Shown piece by piece: positions 6,804 through 15,504 of a stretch of 64,000 nucleotides of DNA; position 1 is the stretch's first letter; each line of letters opens with the position of its first letter. A model generated the notes under the pieces. That model searched no databases. It was not told where the DNA came from and saw only the letters and a program-made list of their open reading frames with translations. Both the position numbers and the translations under genes were made by a program. The stretch is from positions 42,925-106,924 of the forward strand of contig NZ_SCML01000017.1 of assembly GCF_005503365.1 (NCBI RefSeq), written 5' to 3'. The stretch comes from Hydrogenophaga sp. 2FB. Lineage in GTDB: Bacteria > Pseudomonadota > Gammaproteobacteria > Burkholderiales > Burkholderiaceae_C.

Positions 6804-9452
6804 TCACGCGCGGAACTCCAGGTAGAACGTGGCGCCCTGGCCCGGCGAACTCTCGGCCCACACGCGCCCGCCCATGCGCTGCACCGCCTTGGCCACCAGC
6901 GCCAGCCCGACGCCGGTGCCCGCATAGTCTTCGGCGCGCTGCAGGCGCTGGAAGATGCCGAAGATGCGGTCGTGGTGTTTCATGTCGAAGCCCACGCCGT
7001 TGTCTTTCACCCAGAGAATGCGCCGGGTGCCTTCGCTGCGCGCGCCGATCTCCACCTGCGGCTGGTCGTGGCTCGCGCTGAACTTGATGGCGTTGCCCAC
7101 CAGGTTGCGCAGCACCACCGCCAGACCTTCGGGGTCGAGCCGCAGCGTCATGGGTTCGAGCTGCAAGCTCACGGCCGTGTGGGCCGATGCAATGTCGGCG
7201 GCCTGGCTTTCCAGCACCAGGTCCACCAGCGGCTGCAGCACCACGGCGTGTTGCTCCATGGTGCGGCGCTCCATGCGCGAGTAGTCCAGCAGGTCGGAAA
7301 TGAGCGCGGCCATCTGCTGCACACCGCGTCGGATGCGGCCGATGAACTGCCGCCCTTCTTCGTCCAGGTTGCGGCTGTGCTCTTCTTCGAGCAACTGGCT
7401 GTAGCCGTCGATGCCGCGCAGCGGCGCTTTCAGGTCGTGCGAGACGGTGTACGAGAAGGCCTCGAGTTCGCGGTTGGCCGCGCTGAGCTGCTCGGTGCGC
7501 TCGGCCACGCGCTGCTCCAGTTTGGCGTTGATGCGTTCCAGGTTGGTCTGCGCCTGTTTGAGCTGCGTGATGTCGAGCAGGGTGCCGCTGTACTGGTAGC
7601 CCGCGCCATCGGCCAGGACGCGGCATTCCACGCTGCCGCGGAACCAGCGCTCGCGCCCCAGTCCCGGATGGCGGCGGAACTCGGCGTGCAGGCGGCCGCG
7701 TTTGGGCAGGGCTTGCATGAAGGCCGCCACGCGCTCGCGGTCGTCGGGGTGCAGGCAGTCGAGGTAGGCGTCGAGATCGGGCGGCGGGCCCACCGTTTCC
7801 TCGCGGCCGATGTTGCGGTACATCTGGCGCGACCACCAGATCTTCTGCGTCTGCGTGTCGTACAGCCAGCTGCCCAGGCCCGCCATGGCCTCGGCCTGTT
7901 CCAGCAGGCCTTTCTGGTCGCTCAGGGCCTGGCTGGTCTGCAGCCGTTCGGTGATGTCCTGGACGATGGAGAAGAGGTGCTTGAGGCGGCCGTCGGGCTC
8001 GCGCACCGCGCGCACGTGGATTTCGGTGTGCACGTGGCTGCCGTCCCAGCGCACGAAGCGCTTTTGCATCTGGTAGCTCTCGGACAGGCCGGCCTTCATG
8101 CGGTCGAGCAGCTGGAGGTTGCGCTCCAGGTCGGGCGACGGCGTCATCTCGGCCCACGTCAACTTCAGCAATTCATCGCGCGGGTAGCCGAGGATTTCGC
8201 ACAGGCGGTCGTTGACCTGCAGCCAACTGGTGCTGGTCGGCGAGGAGATCGCCATGCCGATCAAGGGCAGTTCGTAGAAGAGCCGTTGGAATTCGGCCTG
8301 CTCGCGCTGCGCGATCTGCGCCTCTTTCTGCACGGTGATGTCGAGCAACACGCCGCTGATGCCGGTGACCTTGCCTTCGGCGTTGCGCGTGAGCGCGCTG
8401 CGGTCGTCGATCCAGATCCAGCGGCCGTCGGCACAGCGCAGGCGGTATTCCTGGCGGTACTGGTCGGGACCGTGTTCGAGGTATTGGTCGATCTCGGCGT
8501 TGACGCGCCCGACGTCGTCGGGATGGATCAGGTCGTCGTAGGTCATGCGGCCTTGCAGCAAGGGCTCGGGTGCGTAGCCCCATTGGGCAATGGACGGGCT
8601 CACGTAGTGGATGGGGCAACCGATCACATTGAACCACTCGATGACCACCAGGGGTGAGCGCGCGACCACGTCGCTCATGCGCTGGAGTTGGGCGTGGCTG
8701 GCTTGCAGGCGTTCGGCCATGCGGTCGGCCGCGGCGCCAATGAGCGCGAGTTCGTCGCGCCCCTGCAGCCCGGTGCGGGCCTGCAACTGCCCCTCGCCCA
8801 TGGTGGTCAGCGCGCGGGCCAGTTGCTCGGCGCGGCGAAACCAGGCCCAGTGCAGCAGCAGCGCCAGCAAGCCCACCAGCACGAGCAACACCACGCTTTC
8901 GCGCAGCATCTGCGCGCGCATGCCCGCCATGCGCAGGGCGATGGGCTGGCTGAGGTCGACCACGGTGAGCAGCTCGCGGCCGGGCTCCAGCGTGGCCCGG
9001 CCGAACAGGTGGGACGCGCCGGGTGGGCGGGCCACTTGCACCGTCGCACCCACCAGCGGCTTGGCGAACAGCGACTGGATCTCCACCAGGTCGGGGCACT
9101 GGCTCTGCAGATCGACGAAGTTCTGGCCAATGTCGGAGCGCATCAGGGAGGCCAGCACCTTGCCATGGACGTCGACCAGATACGCGTGTTCCATGCCGCC
9201 ATACAGCCCCAGACCGCCCACGAGCCGGCGCACCAGCAGCGTGCTGACGGTGCCGGTTTCGGCGCTCAGCCGGCTTTGCTCGACGCCCAGGCGTTCGCGC
9301 AAGCGCTGCGTCTCGCTCTCGGTGACCTGCCGATCGACCTCGCGCCATTCCAGAACCAGATTGACAGCGGCGGTGGTCAGGGCAAACGCGGCGAGCAACA
9401 GCGGCGCGAGCCAGCGCGCCGGAATGGACAGAAGGCGGGACACCGGCTTCAT
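6804..9452 (-). CDS. multi-PAS membrane sensor histidine kinase
   Basis: Hybrid-free histidine kinase of 882 residues. An N-terminal membrane segment (about 13-34), a periplasmic region, a second membrane segment ending LLHWAWF and a HAMP linker lead into three PAS-type modules, among them the segments IEWFNVIGCPIHYVSPS, LFYELPLIGMAISS and MAGLGSWLYDTQTQKIWW. A HisKA domain with SHDLKAPLRG (phospho-acceptor about H672) and a HATPase follow, the latter with N box NLVGNAIKF, G1 DNGVGF and G2 GTGVGL. Its ATG overlaps the stop of the upstream binding-protein gene (ATGA), so the two are translationally coupled and the binding protein probably supplies the periplasmic signal. No response regulator is adjacent. 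Confidence 0.9.
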   Translation of the reverse strand: MKPVSRLLSIPARWLAPLLLAAFALTTAAVNLVLEWREVDRQVTESETQRLRERLGVEQSRLSAETGTVSTLLVRRLVGGLGLYGGMEHAYLVDVHGKVLASLMRSDIGQNFVDLQSQCPDLVEIQSLFAKPLVGATVQVARPPGASHLFGRATLEPGRELLTVVDLSQPIALRMAGMRAQMLRESVVLLVLVGLLALLLHWAWFRRAEQLARALTTMGEGQLQARTGLQGRDELALIGAAADRMAERLQASHAQLQRMSDVVARSPLVVIEWFNVIGCPIHYVSPSIAQWGYAPEPLLQGRMTYDDLIHPDDVGRVNAEIDQYLEHGPDQYRQEYRLRCADGRWIWIDDRSALTRNAEGKVTGISGVLLDITVQKEAQIAQREQAEFQRLFYELPLIGMAISSPTSTSWLQVNDRLCEILGYPRDELLKLTWAEMTPSPDLERNLQLLDRMKAGLSESYQMQKRFVRWDGSHVHTEIHVRAVREPDGRLKHLFSIVQDITERLQTSQALSDQKGLLEQAEAMAGLGSWLYDTQTQKIWWSRQMYRNIGREETVGPPPDLDAYLDCLHPDDRERVAAFMQALPKRGRLHAEFRRHPGLGRERWFRGSVECRVLADGAGYQYSGTLLDITQLKQAQTNLERINAKLEQRVAERTEQLSAANRELEAFSYTVSHDLKAPLRGIDGYSQLLEEEHSRNLDEEGRQFIGRIRRGVQQMAALISDLLDYSRMERRTMEQHAVVLQPLVDLVLESQAADIASAHTAVSLQLEPMTLRLDPEGLAVVLRNLVGNAIKFSASHDQPQVEIGARSEGTRRILWVKDNGVGFDMKHHDRIFGIFQRLQRAEDYAGTGVGLALVAKAVQRMGGRVWAESSPGQGATFYLEFRA

Positions 9453-10498
9453 GGCGAGGGCGGGCTCGTGGAGACGCGCATGGCGGGCCCGGCATCGATC
9501 AGCGTGGCCCAGTCCGGCGCCGCGCGCAGCAGGCCCAGCTCCTGCAGCAGGAGGGCCATGTCCTTGCCTTGCTGCGCCAGCAAGGGCTCCTCGCCGATGA
9601 GCAGGTCCTGCGATTGCGCCGGCGTGTAGTGGCGCAAGCCCCGCTGCACCGCCTGGTATTGCGCCGGGGACAGGTCGGCGCCAGGAGCTAGCGAGGCGGC
9701 GGCGCCCGCGGGGTCTTGTTGCATCGCGTCCAGACCGGCGGCCCAGGCCCGCAACAGCGCGTCCACCGCCTGCGGCCGTTGGCGCAGCACGTCGGCGCGC
9801 ACCACCAGCACGTCCACGATCTCGCCGGGCAGTTGGCGGCTGTCGAAGATGGCGCGGTAGCCCTGCGCCTGGATCGGGCCGTCCATCGGCGCGTAACTCA
9901 CGGCGGCGGCCACGCGCTCGCTTTGCAACGCGGTCAGGTGCTGGGTGGCGTCCATGCGCACCACGGTCACGTCCTCGCGCTGCAGCCGGGCCTTGCGCAG
10001 CAGGCGCTCGAGCATCAGCGTGCCCACGGTGGCGTCTTCCACCGCGATGCGCTCGCCGCGCAGCGCCTGCAGGTTCCGGATGCGTGGCGCGGCCACCACC
10101 ACGTCGGCGCCGGCCGAGGTGTCGAGCACGGCGATGATGCGCACGTCGAACCCGCTGTCGACCAGGCGCAGGGCTTCGTCCATGGTCAGGCCGGCGGCGT
10201 CGAGCAAACCGTTGCGCAGGTGGCGCAGGGCCTCGGCGCTGGAGATGAGTTCCACCACCTTGACCTGCTGCGCGTCCGCCAGACCCCGGTCGCGCGCGAG
10301 CACCAGGGGGTCGTAACCCACCCAGGTGTTCAGACCGACAACGAGTGGCGGCTGGGGCAATTCGCCGCAGGCGATCAGCCCGAAAACCAGCCCTGTCGCC
10401 ACCAGCGGGCGCGCAGCCCACGCACGCGCGCGAGAAAACCATGCGCGCGAGCCCTCCCCTTCGGGCCTATGGCCCTGATGTGATGTCCCGACTTCCAT
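9449..10498 (-). CDS. NMT1/SsuA-like periplasmic substrate-binding lipoprotein
   Basis: Periplasmic binding protein of 349 residues. A hydrophobic stretch LVATGLVFGLIAC ends in a lipobox-like cysteine near residue 44, preceded by an unusually long basic leader; a later start is possible but no better codon is clear. The mature part (VVGLNTWVGYDPLVLARDRG, then SSAEALRHLRNG) is typical of ABC-type NMT1/SsuA/ThiY proteins that bind small organic ligands. There is no ABC permease or ATPase nearby. The gene overlaps the sensor kinase by 4 bases, so it likely serves as the ligand-sensing partner of that kinase. Ligand unknown. Confidence 0.8.
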   Translation of the reverse strand: MEVGTSHQGHRPEGEGSRAWFSRARAWAARPLVATGLVFGLIACGELPQPPLVVGLNTWVGYDPLVLARDRGLADAQQVKVVELISSAEALRHLRNGLLDAAGLTMDEALRLVDSGFDVRIIAVLDTSAGADVVVAAPRIRNLQALRGERIAVEDATVGTLMLERLLRKARLQREDVTVVRMDATQHLTALQSERVAAAVSYAPMDGPIQAQGYRAIFDSRQLPGEIVDVLVVRADVLRQRPQAVDALLRAWAAGLDAMQQDPAGAAASLAPGADLSPAQYQAVQRGLRHYTPAQSQDLLIGEEPLLAQQGKDMALLLQELGLLRAAPDWATLIDAGPAMRVSTSPPSP

Positions 10499-10619
10499 GG
10501 AAACATTCTGTCACCAATGAAGGCCGGTTCGAGAAGAGCAGGTGGTAACAGACCGGAAATCGTGCCTTTCGGCCCAGCCTGTCACCGTTGCGCGGCGCCG
10601 CCAGGGCGCCGGCGCCGGG

Positions 10620-11078
10620 TCATTGCTTGACGGTCATGCCGTTCTGCACGCGCTGGGCGCCTTCCACGGCCTTGGCAACCTCCACGGCGCGGTCGATCTG
10701 GGCCTGGGTGTCCACCACGCCCGAGAGCTGAACTTCGCCGCCCACGGTGGTCACCTTGATGTCCATGCCCTTGACCGTGTCGTCGGCCAGCAAGGCGGTC
10801 TTCACCTTGGTGGTGACCACCGTGTCGTCGATCTTCCCGCCCACGGTGGTGGACGGTGTGCCCGGTGCACTGGGTGCGCTGGGCATGCTCGACGTTGGCG
10901 GCGCCTCGGCAGGCGGGACCGCGGCGGGCGGTGTCGGCTCCATGGGCGGGGCGGAAGCGGGCGGCGAGCCCGGAGGCGTGTCCATCGGTGCCTCGGCCTT
11001 GTTGCAGGCGGCCAGGGCGGCGATCGAGAGGGCGATCGCGGTGGCACCGATCAGTCGGGTGGTGTTTGAAGTGTTCAT
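10620..11078 (-). CDS. BON-domain lipoprotein
   Basis: Envelope lipoprotein of 152 residues. The signal peptide ends with the lipobox LAAC (Cys25), followed by a long Pro/Ala/Ser-rich linker (about 26-75) and one BON domain (about 80-150) starting KIDDTVVTTKVKTALLADD and ending in the usual EGAQRVQNGMTV. BON domains bind phospholipid surfaces and are found in OsmY-like stress proteins. The gene stands alone with a ribosome site AGGAG before the ATG. A general envelope-stress role is inferred only from the family. Confidence 0.85.
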   Translation of the reverse strand: MNTSNTTRLIGATAIALSIAALAACNKAEAPMDTPPGSPPASAPPMEPTPPAAVPPAEAPPTSSMPSAPSAPGTPSTTVGGKIDDTVVTTKVKTALLADDTVKGMDIKVTTVGGEVQLSGVVDTQAQIDRAVEVAKAVEGAQRVQNGMTVKQ

Positions 11079-11290
11079 GCGATTTCTCCTGTGAGGTTAT
11101 GCCGAAGTGGTGACATGAAAGTCACTGTCCTACGCACCCGCGCATATGTCCGTTCGCTAGCGCACACAAGGTCCAGGGCCATGTGCGGCACGCAACAGAC
11201 ACGAAGGCGTCGGCAAAGAACACTGTGCAAACACCCAACAAGGGCTTTTCACATGCACCGCACCACTCCAGCCCGCACGATCGCCAACGC

Positions 11291-12322
11291 ATGAAACGCC
11301 GCGGACTCTCGCGCGCGACCTCGGCCTGGGTCAAAGCCTTCAACCGCAACCTGCGCGCCGCCACGCGCGCCGCGGCGAAACGGCCTCGTCCCCCGCGGCC
11401 GGTGCGCCCACGCACGACCGCCAGCGCGTCGCCCGCCAGGACGGGCGACTGGATACCAGGCCTGGCCATGGGCCCGCACGGCGCGCGCCGGTTCCGGCTC
11501 TACCGTCCCACGGGCCTGCAAGCGGGCGAAACGGTGCCTTTGCTGGTGATGCTGCACGGCTGCAACCAGGACGCCGCGGCCTTTGCCGCCAGCACCCGCA
11601 TGAACGCCCTCGCGCGCCGCGAACGGTTCATGGTGCTCTACCCCGAACAAGACCGCCTGGCGAATGCGCAGCGCTGCTGGAACTGGTACGAGACGCGCAA
11701 TGGCCGCGCCCTCGGCGAGGTGGCGCTCATCCTGGCGGCCATCGACCAGGTGTGCCTGCTCTACCCGGTGGACCGCACGCGCATCGCGCTGGCCGGGCTC
11801 TCGGCCGGCGCGGGCATGGCGGCCTTGCTGGCCACCCGACACCCGGATCGTTTCCAGGCGGTGGTGATGCACTCTGGCGTGGGGCCCGGTATGGCGGCGT
11901 CCACCGCCACCGCGCTCGCGGCCATGCGCGGGCGCCGCCCGCCCCAACCCCGCGAGCCGCAGGCCGAACCGGAACCTTGGCCACCCCTCTTGGTGATCCA
12001 GGGGGGCACCGATCTCGTGGTGTCGCCGCGCAACGGCGCGGCCGTGGCGCAGATGTGGGCCGAGCACGTGGGCGCCACCACCACCGCACCCCGCGCGGTG
12101 CAGCGAGGCCAGCGCCACCCCATGACGGTGACCGACGCCAGACGCAAGGGCCGCACGGTGGTCACGCTGGTCGAGGTGCCGCAGTTGGGCCATGCCTGGA
12201 GCGGCGGCGCGGCCAGCCAGGCGTACAGCGACCCGAAAGGGCCCGACGCCTCGCGCATGGCCTGGGCCTTTGTGTTGCGCCAGTTTCGCCAGCGTCCTAC
12301 ACAGGAACAGGCACAAGGATGA
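11291..12322 (+). CDS. PHB-depolymerase-type esterase
   Basis: Alpha/beta hydrolase of the LpqC/PHB-depolymerase family, 343 residues from ATG 11291. An upstream in-frame ATG exists but would add a leader unlike the family, whereas MKRRGLSRATSAWVKAF is typical. The oxyanion region LLVMLHGCNQD, the nucleophile elbow GLSAGAG (about residue 175) and a late GHAWSGG with the catalytic His are all visible. No clear secretion signal is seen. Relatives act on polyhydroxybutyrate oligomers or feruloyl/acetyl esters. It is followed 12 bases later by a protease gene, probably on the same transcript. Confidence 0.82.
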   Translation: MKRRGLSRATSAWVKAFNRNLRAATRAAAKRPRPPRPVRPRTTASASPARTGDWIPGLAMGPHGARRFRLYRPTGLQAGETVPLLVMLHGCNQDAAAFAASTRMNALARRERFMVLYPEQDRLANAQRCWNWYETRNGRALGEVALILAAIDQVCLLYPVDRTRIALAGLSAGAGMAALLATRHPDRFQAVVMHSGVGPGMAASTATALAAMRGRRPPQPREPQAEPEPWPPLLVIQGGTDLVVSPRNGAAVAQMWAEHVGATTTAPRAVQRGQRHPMTVTDARRKGRTVVTLVEVPQLGHAWSGGAASQAYSDPKGPDASRMAWAFVLRQFRQRPTQEQAQG

Positions 12323-12334
12323 GACACTGAACCG

Positions 12335-13132
12335 ATGAACAACAAGACCCGAACCGCCGCCAAGTCCAGAACCGCGGCGAAGCCCGCTGCCCCGCCGCCG
12401 CCCGTGCTGGTGGACCCGCTGTTCCTGGCCGCGCCGCAGGTGTCGACCTTCGTGGGCACGCAGCCGCTGACCAACGCCAGCGGCTTCTTCTTCGAGCGCG
12501 ATGAGCGCCTGTACCTGGTCACGAGCCGGCACGTGCTGATCGACGAAGCCACCGACCACCGGCCCGACCGCATCGAGATCGGCCTGCATATGGACGCCAC
12601 CAACCTCACGCTGTCCACCGGCTTCTCGGTGCCGCTGTACGTGGACGGCCTCGCGGTGTGGCACCAGGGTTGCGACAGCGGCGGCGAGATCGACGTGGCC
12701 GTGATCGAACTGGACCGCAGCGCCTTCCCCGCCGAAGCCGTGGTGCGCGCCTTCACGCCGGCGCACCTGCAAACCGATTTCAATGCCGTGCCGGCCGACA
12801 CCTCGTTGATGATCGTGGGTTTTCCGCTCGGCTTTCACGACGTGGTGCACCACCTGCCGGTGCTGCGCCATGCGGCGATCGCCTCGCCCTTCGGCGTCCG
12901 GTTCCAGGCCCAGGGCTTCTTTCTCACCGACGCGCGCACCCACCGCGGCACCAGCGGCGCGGCCGTCGTGATGCGCGACACCTCGCCCGGCACCACCGCC
13001 CTGCCCTGGAAACTGCTGGGCGTGCACTCCTCGCGCATGGACATGGGCAACCGCGACCTGGTGCAGGACGAGTCGCTCGGGCTGAACTGCGCGTGGTACG
13101 CCGACATCCTGCTCACACTGACGGCGGTGTGA
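12335..13132 (+). CDS. trypsin-like serine protease
   Basis: Chymotrypsin-fold protease of 265 residues. The triad is readable: His in VTSRHVLID, Asp in GEIDVAVIEL, Ser in HRGTSGAAVV (GTSG instead of GDSG). The N-terminus is Ala/Lys/Pro-rich without a convincing signal peptide, and no PDZ domain follows, unlike DegP/HtrA. Similar short proteins occur as stand-alone trypsin-like peptidases in Burkholderiales. It lies 12 bases downstream of the esterase gene, so co-expression is likely. The role is not evident; a housekeeping cytoplasmic protease acting on esterase or granule proteins is speculation. Confidence 0.75.
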   Translation: MNNKTRTAAKSRTAAKPAAPPPPVLVDPLFLAAPQVSTFVGTQPLTNASGFFFERDERLYLVTSRHVLIDEATDHRPDRIEIGLHMDATNLTLSTGFSVPLYVDGLAVWHQGCDSGGEIDVAVIELDRSAFPAEAVVRAFTPAHLQTDFNAVPADTSLMIVGFPLGFHDVVHHLPVLRHAAIASPFGVRFQAQGFFLTDARTHRGTSGAAVVMRDTSPGTTALPWKLLGVHSSRMDMGNRDLVQDESLGLNCAWYADILLTLTAV

Positions 13133-13138
13133 GGCTCT

Positions 13139-14392
13139 TCAAGGGCTGCGCGCCCTGAGCTGCTCCCACAAGTAGACGCAGGACGGTGGCCACGCGAAGG
13201 CGCGCCGCACGGTGATGCCGATGCGGCGGTCCACGCCCTGCAGTTTCACCGGCACGCGCACCAGCGCGCCGCTGTGAAGGTCCTCCTGGATCTGCAGGGG
13301 TGACATCAGCGCGATGTGGTCACTCTCCAGGAGCAGCGCGCGCACCAGCGACGGGCTGTTGGCGTGGAACGAGACCGGCGGCAGATCGAGGCCAGCGGCG
13401 CGAAACGCCCGCTCAAACGCGGCATGAGCCGGCGTGTTCTCCAGCGGTGCGATCCAGGTCTGCGCGCGCAGCTGGCGCAAGGAAGGCGCGCGCCGCACCG
13501 ACGCGAGCGCGTGGCCCCGGCGCACCACCGCGACCAGCGACTCGCGGAACAGCTCGTGCTCCTCCAGCTCGGGCGCCACGAGCTCGCCGCGCAAGGGGCC
13601 GAGGACCATGTCCAGGTCGCCGGTCTTGAGCTGCCGGGCCATGGCCTCGTAGGTGCCGTCGCTGATGGTCACGACCACGTTGGGCATCTGCCGCAACAGC
13701 CCCGCCAGGGCTTGCGGCGCGAGCGACGTGCTGGCCATGGGCAACACACCTAGGTGCAACCGCCCCGAGGCCTCGCCGCGGTAGGCGGAGATCTGCTCCT
13801 GCAGCACGCGCAGGATGTCGAGCACACGCTTGAGCGGCGCCAGCACGCGCTCGCCATCGCGCGTGAGGCGCAGGCCGCGTGGCGTGCGCTGCACCAGCGC
13901 GCGACCGTAGGCCGTCTGCAGCGAGCGCAACTGCTGGCTGACGGCGGGTTGAGACAGGCCGAGCGCCCGCGCGGCCTGCGTTTCATGCGCGCGTTCGGCG
14001 CACACCACGAAGCAGCGCAGCATGGGCACCGTGAGCACGCGAAACAGGCTGTCCACCCGGCGCTGCATCGGCAACGACCACGGCGCCTGCGGCGGTCCTT
14101 CCGAGGTGCTGAGCGCAAGTTCGGCGCGCACGCCCTCGCACGCGCGCACCACCGCCAGGCCCGGCACGGTGCACACCATGCCGCGCGCGCCGCGCTCGAA
14201 CAAGGCCAGGCCCAGGGCCTGCTCCATCAGCTGAATGCTGCGCGTGACGGTCGAGGTGGAGACATGCAGGCGCAAGGCCGCCTCGGCCGCCGTGCCACCC
14301 TCGTGCGTGGCCTCGACCATGCGCAAGGCGCGCAAGCGGCTCTCGAAGGGCGGATCGGCGAGGTTTCTCGTCATGGTGGCTGGGTGCGTCAT
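13139..14392 (-). CDS. LysR-type regulator with two N-terminal winged-helix domains
   Basis: Transcription regulator of 417 residues, about 100 longer than ordinary LysR proteins. It carries two DNA-binding-like modules in tandem: a first helix-turn-helix around residues 20-80 (GTAAEAALRLHVSTSTVTRS) and a second, canonical one around 117-185 (QAARALGLSQPAVSQQLRSL). A LysR effector-binding domain runs from about 205 to the end. It is divergently transcribed from a Bug receptor gene starting 99 bases away, which it probably controls together with itself. Start at ATG 14392; ATG 14374 is an alternative. The substrate is unknown. Confidence 0.85.
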   Translation of the reverse strand: MTHPATMTRNLADPPFESRLRALRMVEATHEGGTAAEAALRLHVSTSTVTRSIQLMEQALGLALFERGARGMVCTVPGLAVVRACEGVRAELALSTSEGPPQAPWSLPMQRRVDSLFRVLTVPMLRCFVVCAERAHETQAARALGLSQPAVSQQLRSLQTAYGRALVQRTPRGLRLTRDGERVLAPLKRVLDILRVLQEQISAYRGEASGRLHLGVLPMASTSLAPQALAGLLRQMPNVVVTISDGTYEAMARQLKTGDLDMVLGPLRGELVAPELEEHELFRESLVAVVRRGHALASVRRAPSLRQLRAQTWIAPLENTPAHAAFERAFRAAGLDLPPVSFHANSPSLVRALLLESDHIALMSPLQIQEDLHSGALVRVPVKLQGVDRRIGITVRRAFAWPPSCVYLWEQLRARSP

Positions 14393-14490
14393 AAGCAGAA
14401 TGCAATTCTCGTCCAGGATATTGCATGGGTGGCGGCGCCCTGTGCGGCGACACTGCGCAAGTTCACCATCACACAGCGACAACCAGAGAC

Positions 14491-15489
14491 ATGACACACC
14501 CGAACGCATCCCGCACCCGCCGCCACTTTGCGCTGAGCGCACTGGCCGCCCTCGCCGCCTTCTCGTTCGGCCCCGCGCAGGCACAAGCGCCGCAGATCCC
14601 GAAGACCGTCAAGATGCTGATCCCGTTCCCGCCGGGCGGCTCGACCGACCTGCTCGGCCGTGCCGTGGGTGCACGCCTGGCCACGCAACTGGGCATCACC
14701 GTGGTGATCGAGAACAAGGGTGGCGCGGCCGGTTCCGTGGGCGCGGGCGAGTTCGCGCGCATGCCGACCGATGGCAGCGCGCTCATGATGGGCCACATCG
14801 GCACGCTGGCGATCAACCCGTCGATCTACCCCAAGCTGCCCTACGACCCGATCAAGAGCTTCGCCCCGGTCGCGCTGGTGGCGCGCGTGCCCAACGTGCT
14901 GGTGGTCAACGAGAAATTCCCCGCGAAGAATTTCAAGGAATTCATCGCCCAGGCCAAGGCCCAGCCGGGCCGCCTGAACTACTCGTCGGGTGGCAATGGC
15001 AGCGCGGCGCACATCACCATGGAGTTCCTCAAGCAGGAAACCGGTGTCTTCATGCCGCACATCCCGTACCGCGGTGCGGCCCCGGCCATTTCCGACGTGC
15101 TCGGCGGGCAGGTCGAGACGATCTTCACTGGCTCGCCGGCGCTGATCGCCCACATCCGTTCGGGCCGCCTGCGCGCGCTGGCGGTGTCCAGCGACAAGCG
15201 CATGGCGCAGTTGCCCGACGTGCCCACGGTCGCCGAAAGCGGCTACCCCGGCTTCGAGGCCGACCAGTGGTACGGCGTGGTGGCGCCCGCGGGCACGCCA
15301 GCGGCCATCGTGGCGTTCTACAACGCGGAGATCAACAAGGCGCTGAACTCACCCGAAATGGAGCGCGCGCTCGCCACCGAAGGCGCCATTCCCACGCCGA
15401 CCACGCCGCAGGCCTTTGGCGCGTTGATCGCCAAGGAAATTCCGCGCTGGGCCAAGGTGATCAAGGCGGGCAACGTCAAGGCCGACTGA
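14491..15489 (+). CDS. Bug-type tripartite tricarboxylate transport receptor
   Basis: Periplasmic solute receptor of the Bug/TctC family, 332 residues. A Tat- or Sec-like leader with an RRHF run and ALSALAALAAFSF precedes AQAQA cleavage. The fold signatures [27 protein letters not shown] and NYSSGGNGSAAH follow, then PYRGAAPAISDVLGGQV. Such receptors bind carboxylates such as citrate or aromatic acids, and most, as here, lack adjacent TctAB membrane genes. The start at 14491 is chosen because the leader begins there; an upstream ATG at 14425 would break it. Divergent from the two-headed LysR gene. Confidence 0.9.
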   Translation: MTHPNASRTRRHFALSALAALAAFSFGPAQAQAPQIPKTVKMLIPFPPGGSTDLLGRAVGARLATQLGITVVIENKGGAAGSVGAGEFARMPTDGSALMMGHIGTLAINPSIYPKLPYDPIKSFAPVALVARVPNVLVVNEKFPAKNFKEFIAQAKAQPGRLNYSSGGNGSAAHITMEFLKQETGVFMPHIPYRGAAPAISDVLGGQVETIFTGSPALIAHIRSGRLRALAVSSDKRMAQLPDVPTVAESGYPGFEADQWYGVVAPAGTPAAIVAFYNAEINKALNSPEMERALATEGAIPTPTTPQAFGALIAKEIPRWAKVIKAGNVKAD

Positions 15490-15504
15490 GCGTTCCTGTG
15501 AGCC

